Notes under the pieces: model-generated
Told to the model about the DNA's origin: nothing
Seen by the model: only the letters and a program-made list of their open reading frames with translations
Databases searched by the model: none
From: Rallus limicola
Taxonomy: Eukaryota; Chordata; Aves; Gruiformes; Rallidae
Assembly: GCA_022605955.1 (NCBI GenBank)
Contig: JAKCOZ010000059.1
Coordinates: forward strand, 1,674,001-1,738,000
Direction of reading: 5' to 3'
DNA length: 64,000 nt
In this document: in pieces, positions 23,571-37,099 of the stretch
Layout: every line of letters starts with the position of its first letter
How positions within the stretch are numbered: position 1 is the stretch's first letter
Made by a program: the position numbers and the translations under genes

Positions 23571-25151
23571 AAAACTTACTGGAGCATGAAATAAATGCTA
23601 AGAATAATACCAAAGGGCTAGAAAACACAGAGAAACAGAAGCGCCTTCTGCTGACATCATTAGTAGCAGTCAGGGTCTTCACTCTTTTATCTTCTGTCCT
23701 TTCCTAAATGTCTTCTGCATATGCTGCTGTTTTTCTGCGTGGGAGGTGAGCCCCTAAAAAAGAATTACTTTGTTCATCAATTCAGCTTGCTTTCTAGTGA
23801 ATATGAGGAGGAGTAGAAAGCTTTTCTCCTGTTGAGCAGATTGATAGTAATTTTCCCTCAGTACTCACAGTACTGCTATTTCCTTAGTGTGATTTTCAGT
23901 ATGATAGAAAAGGTCTTGTGCCCTTCAGAATTTGGGGGAGTTGGATGAGGACAGTCAGAGCCTATGGTAACCACACAGGCAAATGCAGTTCCCAAAGGTC
24001 GAGTTTATGGGCACTTACATGTGGTTGTTATCTCATTAGCAATCTTTCGGTGATACTGAGCAATTGAACTGACTTCTGGGGTTTCAATGTGCGTGTTATT
24101 ACTTTATTTTCTTACTTTATTTTCTTACTGGGTTTTGAGATTAGACAGATCTGACTCAGCTTCCTATTGCTGAAGAGCTGACCATGCACAGCATTTTTAT
24201 GTCATAGATAAAGGAGCTGCCAGTCTTCCTCACAAGATCTGAGTCAGGAGGTTGTTGAAGGAGCCATTTGATTGTTCTGCTGCAGATCACTGGGCCAACA
24301 TATTTTATTCCTATTTTGCCTTTTGTAGCTCACAGAAGGAATCTGTAGATTATAAATGACAAGTAAATGTAAAAAGCTTTTTTGGTATTACATGTGTTTG
24401 CAGCAGGGTTTTACTCTGTAAAATATGGCCACTTGTGTTTACAGCTCTGTAGAAGCATTTCTAACAGGTATGAAGATTCTGTTCACTAATATGGACTTAA
24501 GCCCATTTCTTCTATATCTGAAAAATACTGTGTGGTTCTTCTTTGTTCCACACCTTTCAGTGTGCTCCACTCTCCAGTCCTCCTTCAGGCACAATGTTCT
24601 CTCTGATAGCAAAAATATAACCCCCAAATGCCATTAGCATGATTACAGAAATACTCTGTCTCTCTGAAGGGATCTTGGGACATCATTTAATGCGCTTCAG
24701 TATTTTACTAACTTTCACAGACTGCCTCAACCTAAAGTTGAGGTTTGTTCAAGGTAAAAATGTTACTTGTGTGATGTCCTAGCCTTGGCTAAAGAAACTA
24801 AAGCAAAAATCCTCAAATTATTTCAGCATGGATTGCGATTGCTGCACCAGTATGCTTCATTTGTTTCATCTAGAGGTATCGGGTTGTCGTGTGTCAGCCC
24901 TTGAAGGTGATTCTTCAGCAAAGTTTGACTCTTAGGTACCAGGCCGTTTTCCCCATGTGGTAGGAGAGAGATACTATCTCATCATGGATTCACTTACAGG
25001 AATCTGTTGTTCTTCTGTTTTCCTTTCAATTCTGTGTGTATTTATTTGGCATTACCTGAGGAGAAACATATTTCCTCAGTGGCTTTTCAAAGTACACAAG
25101 CTGTATGCTTATATAAAATAGTAAATTTAGCTTGTCCAAGCTTACAAATGC

Positions 25152-25168
25152 TTTTTTTTTTTTTTTTT
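25152..25168 (+). repeat. T17 homopolymer
   Basis: Seventeen consecutive T, intergenic. Confidence 0.9.
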
Positions 25169-28100
25169 GGTATCTTGTGTTCTTGTATGCATTTGGCTGT
25201 CAAGCAAGAAAATTTCACAGCCTTTAAGTTTCAATAAAGATGTTTTTGAAGTATGTCTATGCCTGCCAGAAGAGAAGTTGGATCCTGGTCTGACCTAGTC
25301 AACTAAGTAAGCCAGACCCCTCGCTTTCTTAGAGCTTCATACCACCAGCTAACACCAAATCAGTCTGATTTATTTGGTGCTATGACTGAATTATCCAGAA
25401 CAGGAACTGTTGGCACAGAGGCAGGTCTCGGGGTCTCTTCTTTGAGTGTGAGTAGTAGAAGAAATAAAGTTTTATATTCTTTTTATAAAATACGATCCCA
25501 AAAGATGTAATGGGAGCTCTTGCTGTTGGCTTTTCAGCTCTCTGGATTCTGACATGCAACTGATACAAGGGCCAGGATATAGCTGAATTCAGGCTCTGGG
25601 AAGTTCTGTTTATCCAAAGTATGGACTACGCTGGCAATTTCTTGTGATTATATTTGCCAAGGAAAACTAAAATCCTGTGTGGATGATGTCTTTCAAATAA
25701 TAAACTCAGGTGAAACAAAAGCAGAGGAATAAACACTTCCTGTTGTAGATAAATAGAATATGCAAGAGAAGGTAACTTGCCAAAACTGAGTGGAAGACTT
25801 GTGGTGACTTCAGTATTCATTGGATAAAGTTTGGAGATCTGTTGCCAGATTCTATTTTGACTGATAGTGTAGCGAACTACCCCTTTACACCCAGCTTTAC
25901 CGAAAGTGGAACAGACAGTGAACACAGATCAGATGTATGCATGCTTTTTACTGAAGCTTATCCTGAGAAGAATTTGTCCAAAGCTTAGCACTGATTTTTC
26001 TTATCTTGCAGGTTGAAGGAAAGGTTACACATTAATCTTCTTCTGCCTTAGATCAAACAGTGGAGAGTTAAGAGAGGTCCCTAGTACTAAATTAAATGAC
26101 ATGAACAAGGATGTCGATTCCAACCCATATATGGCTCTGGTTCCCAGTAGCCCTTCACTCTTATTAGACTTAATGGCAGCCATTGAATGACCTATGTTGT
26201 TTTTGAACACCTAACTGTTTCAATGTGCTTTGCTTTTTGATCTTAGAGCTGAGCTATTAGCATCGAAGGAATTCTCCAAAATTACTTCTGTTTTCAGTAT
26301 CTCAGTAGTGAGAGTCTCCCCTAGAAAAGTTCTGTGCCTGGATATGGATTTGTTCAAGTTGTCATTCAACCTTTCTCCCAACATTTGTGTGTTTCAGATG
26401 CATTGATCATATTTTAAGATGGGAGGGATTTAATTCCACATTTTCAGGTTGATTCTCCACAAGGAGTGGCTAAGGTCAGAGATTTGCTGTAGGATAAGCA
26501 CCTTATATTTGCAATGCCATCTGGTCAGCCTCTGAAAGCATTATCGGAGAAATCAGGTCACTATGTGCCTGTGAGAGATCCTAAACTGAACCTGACTTGT
26601 CTGTCTTCTGCAGCCTGACATGATCACAATAAATCTCTGTAGTAGCAAGAAACTTGTCACATCAAGCCCAATTTCTGTCAGACTCAAACTGTATCCGGGA
26701 TGTTTGTTCAAGAGCTGATTGATCCCAGCTGGCAGTACAGAACAGATGCTCATGGGTGATGAGTTAAACTTTATATAAGAGGTACCATAGCCTAAGAATT
26801 CCAAAGTTCAGTGCACACAAAAATGCCTGTTCAGTAGGTGGTTGTGATTAACTGCCCACTGGGCACTTGTGCAATCTCTTACCAACATTCATGTGCACGT
26901 GCATTTGTGACAACTGCAGTGCAGTCAAAGCACCTAATACATCCTGGCTAATAGGAGCTCCAAGTCCAAAAGCAGCAATGTTTCCATCACCCAACAGGCA
27001 AGATGGCACTTGGACCGTAGTTCAGTGAAGAAGAGTGGTTTTCTTCTGGGTTCTGCGATGTTTGGCCATCAGCACTGATGCCAGCCTCAGGGGGAAAAAA
27101 GGCCTGTACCTGAGTCACCAGTTGGTGTAGCTGGTATGGCTTGCTGGGTCTCTGAAAGTCTAATCTCTGTAGCACATTCTTAAAATTGGTTCCTAAACCA
27201 GAAGTGCACTGGCAAAGATTGTATTTGCTAGGTGGGTTCTTGACAAAAACCTTCCTGTTTGCATTGTTGCAGAGCCCTGTGTCCCAGTCAGTGACAGCTG
27301 CATGGCATGTGCACTAATAGTGAAATATGCATCCCCACATTTTCCACAAGAGATCAATGCACCTGGGAAGAAAGGTGCTTTCATTCCAAAAAAGAAGTGT
27401 GAAGAAGTCTATCTGTTCACAAATGCTGTCTATCAGTGATGATGGTTGAAAACAAGATTCTGAAGATTATGAGATAATGAAGCAATGTTTGCAAGTCCCT
27501 CTTTAACGATCTCTTCAAGTCACTGGTTTTCCAATTGTTAATTTTTCATTACTTTGGAAACAATAAACAATGGTAATTGTCACTGGGCTCTTATCTTGAA
27601 CCTGTTTGAATGTACCAGGTTTAAACAATTTAGCATTGTCTTTTGACTTAAATATATACTAATGCTGTTTCCTGCTTCTGCAAAAATCTTCAGGTGAGTG
27701 ATCGATGAGAGATTTTTAAAATAAATTTGAGCTTAAGTTATGTCTAGCAAAGCACTATGTGTGTGGTGGACCTTAATCTCATGGGCTTCACTTTTGATGG
27801 TCTTTGAAGGAGCTCCCCTAGATTTCCATCAATTTAAGTGAAGACTCAGTAGTTTTGAAAACACATCCTTGTCTGAGAAGTAGTGTCAGCCTGCTTTTTG
27901 TAATTTTATTATAAAATGTGCTTTGTGCCTTTTCCTATAGAACAAAACTTTCTATTTCCTTCTTCACATTTCTCTCTGTTTTGTTCTGCTCATAGACATG
28001 ATTTTTCAGATTTTGATGCCAAGTTTTCCTTGTTGGCTGTTCTCACTGACTAGAAAAGTCATCTTTTGTCTCTTGGCATGATGGTCTCACTCTGATTCTT

Positions 28101-30123
28101 TGTCTATATGGGGTTCTTCTCCTGTCTGAATTTCCTCAAGTTTTTCTCCTTGTAGTGAACTGTTTTAATTTGATTCTATGAATTTCTGTCCGTGAGACTG
28201 ATGAATGCCCATTGTCAAAAAGACACAGTGTGAAATGGTGCTACATTGCATTTGCTGTTTCCAGACACTGTTTTTGTACCAAAGATGGCTTCAGGATTTT
28301 AGCATCTCTGTTTCAAGGCACCATATAATCATCTTAAAGTCACGGTATGAGCAGGGATTTTTCTGTCATTCAATTTATATTTCAGCCTTCACTGCAATAA
28401 CTTTAGATAACATAATCTCAGTTACCAGATGTGGAACTCTATTCCCAGATACTTTATTCATTCCTCAAATTACCATCCGTTGTTGAGATTCTTGCTATAT
28501 AGCTCTATTGATTTATTTTATTGGTAGGTCATAAAAGGCCAAACAAGCATGCTTTGAGATAAAGTACTTGAAGGTGTGGGAGGAGATGGTAAGAGCACAG
28601 TGCTCCTAGGTAGAGCTAGTAGGCATGAAGAGCCAACCTCTTGGCTCTAGCCATGTTAACCTACTTATTTTGAAAACCAACATAGGTAGAGGACTATTGA
28701 CTCTAGAAATCTCTCCAAAGGCTGGATAGTTGTGGGAAAGTGTGAGAACATTGATATTCCCACACATTTTTGAGGTAAGGTAAATTGCCTCAAAGCTTGC
28801 TAGTCATGCCTCTTTTCATTGATAGAAAATTTTGTTGAAATATACATTGCTTTCTAGGGTAAGAACAAGTGCTGGCTTGGTGCAAGACTGCCTGGTTACC
28901 CAGATTTCCTTTTGATATAGTAGTTGAAGGCAAAAGGCTGAGGTATGTCCTGGCCTGTTGGATCTCCCGGATCCTAACAGGGTAAGTAACTACCTCAGCA
29001 CTTCGTCCAGTTTGAGAGTTGCTGAGTTATGGGTTCCCTGCTAAGGCACATGCCTGTGTTCCTATCAAGGCAGGTCATAGGAAGGCCCATCTGCAGCCAT
29101 GGTGCCACATGTTCACCTGAGCAAAAATCCAGGGAGTGTGCCAGCCCCTGTGGGTGAGGTGCTGCTGTGATCTAGGGCTGATCTCTAGTGAGGCTTTAAT
29201 TCAGCTGTAATCTTTGCATTCACCCTGTTCCTGTACTGAGCAGCCGAGTTTGGTTAGACACAGCAGTGAAAGGAGTGTGTGTAGTTTTCATACATCCCCT
29301 GATTCATCAAGTCATGTTACTGCCTTGTGAGCAGGGCAGCTACACAGTGATGTCTGTGGCATGTGGGCCAGCCAGAAGATTTATGGGGAGAATACAAGCA
29401 TTTCCTTGCTCTGCCTTGACAAATATCTTTATTTCTTCTCAGCCACACCAAGTAAACTATAAAATCTTGATTCATTTGATATTCACACCCCAACTGAGTT
29501 ATATGTACAATTTTTACAGCCAAAGCAATGAACAATACTAGTTCTTCCATAAATAACTTGGACTGTCTTTCTGCTGCTAAATGGCATTCTTCACACAGAT
29601 CTGTGTCATGCTCCATGGCACCACATCCATCAGAGATCATGCTGCCAAAGTGAATGTAGGCTCTCTAAATATACCTAGATATTCTAGGGACTTTGTTCTT
29701 TTTCTGTCCCAGTCAAAACAAAATGAGGAGAGTGATGCATAGCTTCCAAAGAAGTAAGGTTAGTGATTTATAAAGGGATTTTGCAATGATTTTTAAAAGC
29801 CTCTAAGCTAATAAAATAGCTTAGTGGGAACTTTGACTATTTAGCAGCTATGGCAAATGTTCTCCTTTTCCCAGCTGCCTGCAGTGCCTCTTTCACAAGC
29901 ACCATAAAACACTCTGGTGGATTACAAACAGGAGGAGCCATCTCTGAGATGAAGCGCTGGAGGAGTTACTTTTTCCCAGGAATTCCCCAAACCTCTGCTG
30001 CCAGCCACAGTGAATGACAGCAATTCATGATAAATAATGCAGGCAAGTGCTCTGAGATTTTTGTTTTGCAGGCTAGCAGTTTTTTTCTGAGGGGATGAAA
30101 GCACTATCTCTTTAACTCTCTGG

Positions 30124-30168
30124 AAAAAAAACAAAAAAAAACCAAAAAAACCCCAAAAAACCAAAACA
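30124..30168 (+). repeat. A-rich low-complexity tract (A(n)C(n))
   Basis: Runs of 6-9 A separated by one to four C, about 45 bp. A simple low-complexity repeat. Confidence 0.9.
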
Positions 30169-32696
30169 CCACAGGTTGTTGGGAAGCGCTTTGACATCTG
30201 TCTGAAAGTCACTGTGGAAATGCTAAAATTGCTGGATGTTTGGTGTCTGTTTTCCTCCCATTGTCATTTCTTAATTCCTTTGGAGAAAGACGTCACGGCT
30301 GCAGTTTCCTCTTGACAGCGTTGTATAAAACTGCAGTAGGGCATTAAATGTATTGTGGTATGTGACATAGCAGCGCTGTCTGACCACACGGAGTTTTTTT
30401 CTGTGTGACCACAGAGCTTTTAAGACCACTTTGTCCTAAGGAGCCTAGAGTACTTGTGTTTCTAGGCCATTATCTTGGCATGCTTGCTCTGCTACCAGGG
30501 TAGCTGTTACTGGTTCCTGGTGCAGTAGAGTGAGTCATTTGCTTGAGCGTAACAGAAATGTTATCAGACATCCAGTAAACTGGGGTCCACAGAAAATGAA
30601 AATTGGTTTTATTTAGATATATGTGTGGAGTTTGGCATTTAAAATACTACCCCATCAAGATAAAATTCTGGTCTGACTCAGCTGTATCAGGTCATCTAAG
30701 GAGTTAGGGAAAGGAAAAAAGATCTGACATCATTTTTACCTTCTGAAATACTGACCATACGTTCCTCCATAACTTGGTCTTGTTCTGTGCATGCCTGAGT
30801 GATAAAGTGAGTATTTCCTCCTTCCAGGTTTGTCTTCTACACACCACCACTTAGCAGTTAACTGGAACAAGACTTCTGACTTCCTTCTAGCTTTCCATAG
30901 AACTGGGAGTGAACACAGGTGAAGATTTTTACTGGTGGTAGAGTTCTGCTTTTGGTTCATTATTTTTAAAAAAAGTTTATTAAATGCATTTTCATAGGTA
31001 GGAGACTCTGTGTGTGTATGACTGTGTACCTACTCTCTTAGAAAGCCTTGCTATCCCTTCAGAAAATACGATATGTTTCCTGTTATATTTCTTGCTTTGT
31101 ATCTCAGGTGCATATGGGATACAAGAATATAACCTGAAAAGAATTTAAAACCTGTCATGAGGATGTTACACACATCTAGAGATGTGAGTACATACCCCAC
31201 ATTTGGCAGTGGGCCTACTCCAGAACAGCTGGGGTCAAGAATTACTATTTAGACATGTGTCTCTTTTCTGCTAATTTATTCAGTAATCCTTCATCTGACA
31301 GCATGAAACTTTCCTGGCACGTGAAATGCTGGCTGTGGTGCTGATAGGAGAGCCATGGGTGCCTGGGCTGGGGACAGCGTGCCTGTGGAAGGGTATCTGG
31401 TGTGACACCTCTGCAGCTCCTCATGCGCCGCTGCCCTCGCCGACAGGCGTTTCTGCATAATCCTGCTTGACCAGGTGCATCCAGGCTGTGACAGCACTTC
31501 ATCAGAGGGGCAGTGGGAGATGTGCTTGCCAAGAGAAAAAAAGTACATCCCAAAGGATGGCAGAGACTGACTTTGCTCTGGATCAGATGTGAGGCTGTGA
31601 GGTGGGAGGGTGTGTGCAGAGTGAAACCTGTGCAGTACAAACAGGGAGGCAGAGCTGGGAGATGGTTTGTGATCTGGATTTCTCTGGGTTTCCTGCTTAC
31701 TCCCAACAAAGTTACTGCTTTCTCTCTTTCCTCCTAAACTTCCATTTCAACAAAGAGCATACCCACTCCTCACAAATGGCTGGAGTAGGCAGGGTTCCCA
31801 ATACAAGTCAGTACAGCAAGATGGAAAACAGTTGGGGTTGTTTTTTCCCCTGGGAAGGGCCTCAGGGAATCCATATTTGTGTTTCCCCCCCTGAAATTTT
31901 CAGTTTCTCTGTGGAATATCAATATTTATGTGATGTACCAATTTATCAGTAAGCAATATTTATGCAAAAAATGAAAATACTTCAAATTGGAATATGGTTT
32001 ACTGCAACACGAACATTTTCTAACAAAAGAAAATTAAAATGTTTGATGTCAAAAACTGACTTCTGAATTAGAAAAACTGCTGATGAATGGACATTTTTTC
32101 CTGATCCTAATAATTAAGATACTTTGTTAAAGCCTGGGACAAAGTTCCTAATTTTAACATGTAAATCTTAATTTATAAGTTCTCCAAATTATTTATAGAC
32201 ACAAGGGAATAAAATAGATCACATAGGGTCTAAAAGAGAATGCAATTCCCAGAAGTTACAAATAAGCCGAACCAAAAAAATTGCTGTCCAGCACTGAGGA
32301 GTAACCAAATACCAGAAAACCTAGCTCTTGAAAGGAAATTCAGCCTTTGGTTATATGGCTTTTGCCATGTTTTTCTGTGTCGAGGAGGAAGATAATGTGC
32401 CTGAAGATCTGGCCTGAAGAGACTGCAGTTTGTTTGCAGGCTTTAATCACTTGTTTGCCCAAACTTTGTCCCATCATTTCAAAAGCAGCCAGCCACTTTG
32501 GGTGCCTCTGTTCTTGTAACCCATTTTAGGATACTGCAGGCAGGTGCAAGTTGACATAATGCTTGTGGTCAGATGCTCATAGTCACCTCTAAACCGTGGG
32601 TTTCCTTTCCATGAATGAGGAATGCTTTTCTTCTGTTTTGCGGTGAGTATCTTCCTGAATCGGTTACCAGTTTTATACACAGTATGTGTTTTATCA

Positions 32697-32915
32697 GACT
32701 AGATATAAGGAAGAGATTTTTTATGATGAGGGCGGTGAAACACTGGCATGAGTTGCCCAGAGAAGTAGTGGATGCCCATCCCTGGAAGAAGCGTTCAAAG
32801 TCAGGTTGGATGAAGCTCTGCGCAACCTGACCTGGTTTGAAGATATCCCAGCTCATTGCAGGGTGGTTGGACTAAATGACCTTTAAAGGTCCCCTTCTCC
32901 TGCATATTGCTGAGG
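32697..32915 (+). mobile_element. CR1 LINE 3'-end fragment
   Basis: The block reads as a decayed CR1 3' terminus, the dominant bird retroposon. In order it shows AGATATAAGGAAGAGATTTT, GGCGGTGAAACACTGGCA, GTTGCCCAGAGAAGTAGTGG, GATGCCCATCCCTGGAAG, GGTTGGATGAAG and GGTTGGACTAAATGACCTTT then AAAGGTCCCC. These correspond to the CR1 consensus words for the 'gaggaagaaattctt', 'ggtgaggcactggaac', 'gttgcccagagaagctgtgg', 'tgccccatccctggaag' and 'gatgatctttaaaggtcc' blocks. The terminal ATTCTATG-type microsatellite is not recognisable, so the copy is old or truncated. No reverse transcriptase remains, as expected for a 5'-truncated insertion. Confidence 0.9.
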
Positions 32916-32999
32916 TTTAGGACAGCTGCAATATAAAAAAGGGTGTATAGGCAGCTGAGTCACAACTCACATTCCTTAAACTCCTCAAACCAAACAATA

Positions 33000-33345
33000 C
33001 AGTAGTGCTTTCAGCTTTATGGAGCTGAGAGAGGTTTATAAAGTTGATCAAGATCATTAATGATCACGTCACTATCTTTTGATTACTTTAATGTGAATAT
33101 AATGATCTTGGGTCGATCATTTATAGACTCTGATGTAGAGATGAAAATTGAAACTGTGAGTCAGAGCTGTAACAATGAGATCATTTCCCTTCCAGATGTA
33201 AAATTGTTAAACTCATTCAGTTATTAAAAGGAGAGTAACACAGAGGGAGAAAGAGGTGTGTATTGGCTTGTAATTGAGTCTTGCAGTACTATAAAAATGC
33301 TAAGTCATTGTAACTAATTTGCATATTCCAAGTCATGTGAGTGTA
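33000..33345. promoter_or_regulatory. AT-rich block, candidate conserved regulatory element
   Basis: This block contains a perfect 14-bp palindrome GATCATTAATGATC (33052-33065), a neighbouring TGATCACGTCA, further GATCATTTA and TAATGATC-like words, and an octamer-like ATTTGCATA near 33320. It contrasts with its surroundings in word content. Enhancer function is inference, with no conservation data available here. Confidence 0.3.
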
Positions 33346-34216
33346 TTGTGGAGAGATGCAGAAACTCTTACACAGGATGTGGCGGGTTTGTTCTGGCTAC
33401 CGGGAGGGATCAGAATTTGGTGATCATGGCCAAGGGCTCATGCACGTGTCTGACTAAGCCACCAAAACCACAGGACTGTTTCTCTTTTTCTGTTCTTACT
33501 GTGCAATGCTACTGGGAGTCTGCTTCCCTCTTGTAGTTGGTAATGCAAAACACAGAGACAGTGACAGATGGTGAAGACATCTGAGAGACTTCAAGCTCTT
33601 CTGTCCAGGCTAAAGACTGGCTCAGGTTCTTGCAGATCCCCCAGCACTTCCCACAGTTTCTATCGGTAGCCAGAAAGAAGTGATGGTGAAAGCTAGAAAA
33701 ATGCAAGGGATAGCTCACATAAACTTCTTCACCATTAAAAACAGTCCTCTGAAATGGCCATTGACAGTTGTTCCTAGATTTTCACTGTCGTTCACGCTCT
33801 GTAGTAATGGGAGTTGTTGGAAAGTCATTTATAAATCATTTCTCAGTCCTTTGCAGGCAGATTTTGAGGACGATAAATGATGTATTTTCCACAGCCAAGT
33901 GTGGTCTGCTGTTTTGTTTTGTTCTGTTTGTGGTGGGAACTGTGCCTTTAACTTTGTCTCAACTCTCTGCTCATATGGACTCAACTTCGATGGAACAAGT
34001 AGCACTAAGGCTCCAGCTCTCAGCCAGAGCAAATGTCCAAGTAACAGGCATGTTTGTTACATCACTTTAGCACCTCCTGCTACTGGTAGAATGTTTGGAG
34101 AGCATGTTGGGCAATTCTTGCTTGCACCATGCTGTGGGACTTGTTAGTGAATTGACCCCCTTGGTGTGCAAGGAACAGCCCAGCTGTGGCTAGAGCTGTG
34201 TCAAACCCAGGGTTGT

Positions 34217-34244
34217 CAGGGTGTCTGTTTTACCTGACACCCTG
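34217..34244. repeat. Short perfect hairpin (9-bp arms)
   Basis: CAGGGTGTC at 34217-34225 and its reverse complement GACACCCTG at 34236-34244, separated by 10 nt. A direct repeat of CTGTTTTACCTG overlaps it. Confidence 0.8.
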
Positions 34245-36688
34245 TTTTACCTGTGGTGTATGTCACAGCGTATGTGTGCATGTCATGCCCTGCTCCCTTT
34301 CCTTGGCTTTCAAAGCTAAATGAGAAATTCCCTATCACATTGGAAGAAGTGAGAATAGGGGTAGTTTTGAGAAGAGACTTGAAAATAGCTGAGGCCCCAC
34401 TTCTCTCCTTCGTGGCTATTGCATCGAGCAATTCTGAGCAAATCCTGCTGTGCAGAATGCCTCCCACAGCCCCTCAGCATGCAATTTAGAGAGGGAAGAT
34501 GAGGCTGTAATTTGGACTCTTTCTGCATGTGCTGAGGTTTGTATGAAGTGTCTGGTGCCTTTTACATTGAATTTATTTACACACACAAGTGCACACATGC
34601 AAAATGCTGAATATTCTTCTACGAGGTAGCAGTGTTATGTGCACCTGGAACTGGAGGATGAGCATAAGAAAAAGAGTAGCCTGAGCTGTTACTATATGAA
34701 TGTGAACTTCATTACCTCTTGATAATGTCCAAAGTCTAGAACAGAAGGGGTTTTAACTCATGTGGCATAAAATCGGAAGACTCTACATAGTTAATGTAAA
34801 GCAAAGCAGGAAATGGTTTATTTCCTTAATTTTGTTTTTCTTTCTATTTTTAAATTGTGGATGCATGAGAAAACTAATTGTAATGCAGCTCACAAAAACG
34901 TCACATTTATATGGCAAGCAGGCATTCCCCAGGTAGGCAGCTAATGTGATTGCCCTGAGGTGGAAGGGCCACCCGCAATGTGGAAAGGGTAATTTATCTC
35001 TGTGCCAGCTCAGTCTTTCCCCTCTCTGCTCAGGCTGCCAGCACCGGTGACAGTGAGACCCAGCTGGGATGCTGGTGACTGAGTAGGGGAGGGGCACTTG
35101 TTTATTGCAGGCTATAAACAGGCCTCCTCCCACCCCCTTGCAGAGGAAACCAGGCTCATACTGGTATTGCTGCATAGTTGCTGTGAGGGGCTGTGGTCTC
35201 CTCACAGTGTCAGTTTGGCTTCTGTCACCAGTTCTAGTCTGCCCTACATTAGGTTGGGCTTAGGGATTGGGCTCAAGAACTGCAGTCTTGGAGGGTCTGT
35301 GATTCCCATATCCAGGGAGGAATAAACAGTAAAAGTACTGATGGAATCCCATCTCTTGTCAGCCATACTTGGTTAAGGAAGACTACTAGTCTTATACTTA
35401 AATTGGGGGTTAGGGCTAAGAAAAGTAAATGCGTTGGGACCCAGGTTTTGATAAGGTTCTCAAAGGCTCAGAGAAATAAAAGGGCAGATGCTGCTGTGTG
35501 GTTAGTTTTCTGTCTGGCCCCTGTACCCTGGAAGGTACTGATTTCAGTTTGGGGTATGGGTTAGTGCTGAGGGAAGAGGAGCCTCCATGGCTTATGGCAT
35601 CCCAGGGGCTTCCAGTGCACAAACCAGTTACAACCATGCTGCACCAGTACTGGTTCACCCGAGCTGTGGTCATAAATCACCCAGCTGCAGGTGACATCTG
35701 CAGAAATATTCATTGCATTACTGTAGCACCCTTGAATGCCATAATTTTTATTTCATATTGATAATCAGTGACCCAAACCCAGGCCTTTTGTTCTGAAAAT
35801 ACCAGATCCTTCTAGGTTTCTTTTCATGCTGAATAGTAAACAAACAGAAAAACAGACAGATTAATTGGATCAGATGAGATGGGTATATTTCATCCTTCTC
35901 TTATGCCTCTTCCTACTTATTTTGCTAAAAATGTATGAAATAGGAAGTTTGTTCTCCATAGAGAGAGAAGGAATCCTTCCATTCCTAAAACTGTTGCAAC
36001 AGAGTATCTTGCTCTTCTGAAACTCCCTCCTGCCCCTTCCCAAGGAGAAAATTCATCAAAATCAGCCTGGCTCCACAAGCTGCATTAGCTTTGATCAAAG
36101 CATGTTTTCTGACAGAAAAGAATATTCTGTCAGAGTGTCGCTGTGTTAGGTGTGTGTCTGAGTGTGCACAGACTCATATTAGCTAGGTTTTCAAACTCAA
36201 AGGGGATTAAGAGCTCAAACTCATTGAAATTCAGAAGGAGGGAGACAGTTTGCTTTCTGGAAGGCCCCTAGAGATTTAGATCCCCAGGGGGTGCAACCAG
36301 GGGAACAGACAGCTATTAACTTTGACAAGAGCTCTCCATCACTTTTCCTAGGAAAATACTTCGCAGAAAAAGTGTGGGTCTGGTTCCAGATTGAGGCAGC
36401 AGGTGAGAGGACATTTAGGTGCTATTTATGTTTCCTTTTGGGCACCATGCAGGTGTGTTTCTGTGACTTTCTCGTTAGCTTAATGTTACTTTTGGCAGCA
36501 GTGACATCTGTAACAAGGATTACATTTATATCTCTTTTCTACATGTGTCTCCCCTCCCACACGATTTTCAGCTTTGGATCCCCGTATCGTGAATTTAAAT
36601 GCATTAAACATACATTTGTTTTTCTTCACTGCCTGTTGCAGTTCCCCTTGGACTTTACAGGCCACTGCAGAAGTCACACATCGGTTCA

Positions 36689-36969
36689 ACGTGGAGCCTT
36701 TGCAAACACTGCTCTACAAGAACAGCCCTTTGGAGTCGCACCAAATGTCTGACCTTGCAGGACATGGTTAGAAAAGGATCAAGATGAGAAAGATCCTTCT
36801 CCTGGTTTAGTTTTCGAGCTTCTGCCAGGTGTTAATTTAGTGCTTTACTGAGCCAGAATTTGCATCTGTATCATCATTTGTGAGTCACACATAACCCTAG
36901 TCTTCATTAGAAATACTCCATACGTGGAGCCTTTGCAAACACTGCTCTACAAGAGCAGCCATTTGGAGT
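36689..36969 (+). repeat. 48-bp dispersed direct repeat
   Basis: The segments 36689-36736 and 36922-36969 are the same at 46 of 48 positions (ACGTGGAGCCTTTGCAAACA then CTGCTCTACAAG and onward). Their starts are 233 bp apart. In one frame both read EPLQTLLYK, but no gene structure supports this as coding. Confidence 0.9.
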
Positions 36970-37099
36970 TGGTACTCTGTACCATTCCCTGGCAAGCTCC
37001 ACTACGGATGATGAGTTCTGTTAATACTGTCCACGAGAGTTTTACTTCACCCTTCTGTGAGCCTTGTGGTTGGCTTGTTCTGCAGGCAGAGGTGTCCTC

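Noticed and set aside
25353..25379. Imperfect hairpin CACCAAATCAG/CTGATT-TATT-TGGTG
   Set aside because: It has a bulged 11-bp stem and no supporting context. Short imperfect hairpins like this are common by chance.
36291..36752. 153-codon open frame with an internal signal-peptide-like start (MQVCFCDFLVSLMLLLAAVT) at about 36447
   Set aside because: No splice donor after it has the phase needed for CDHR1 exon 2, no family resemblance was found, and 38941 gives a far better exon 1. Taken as chance.
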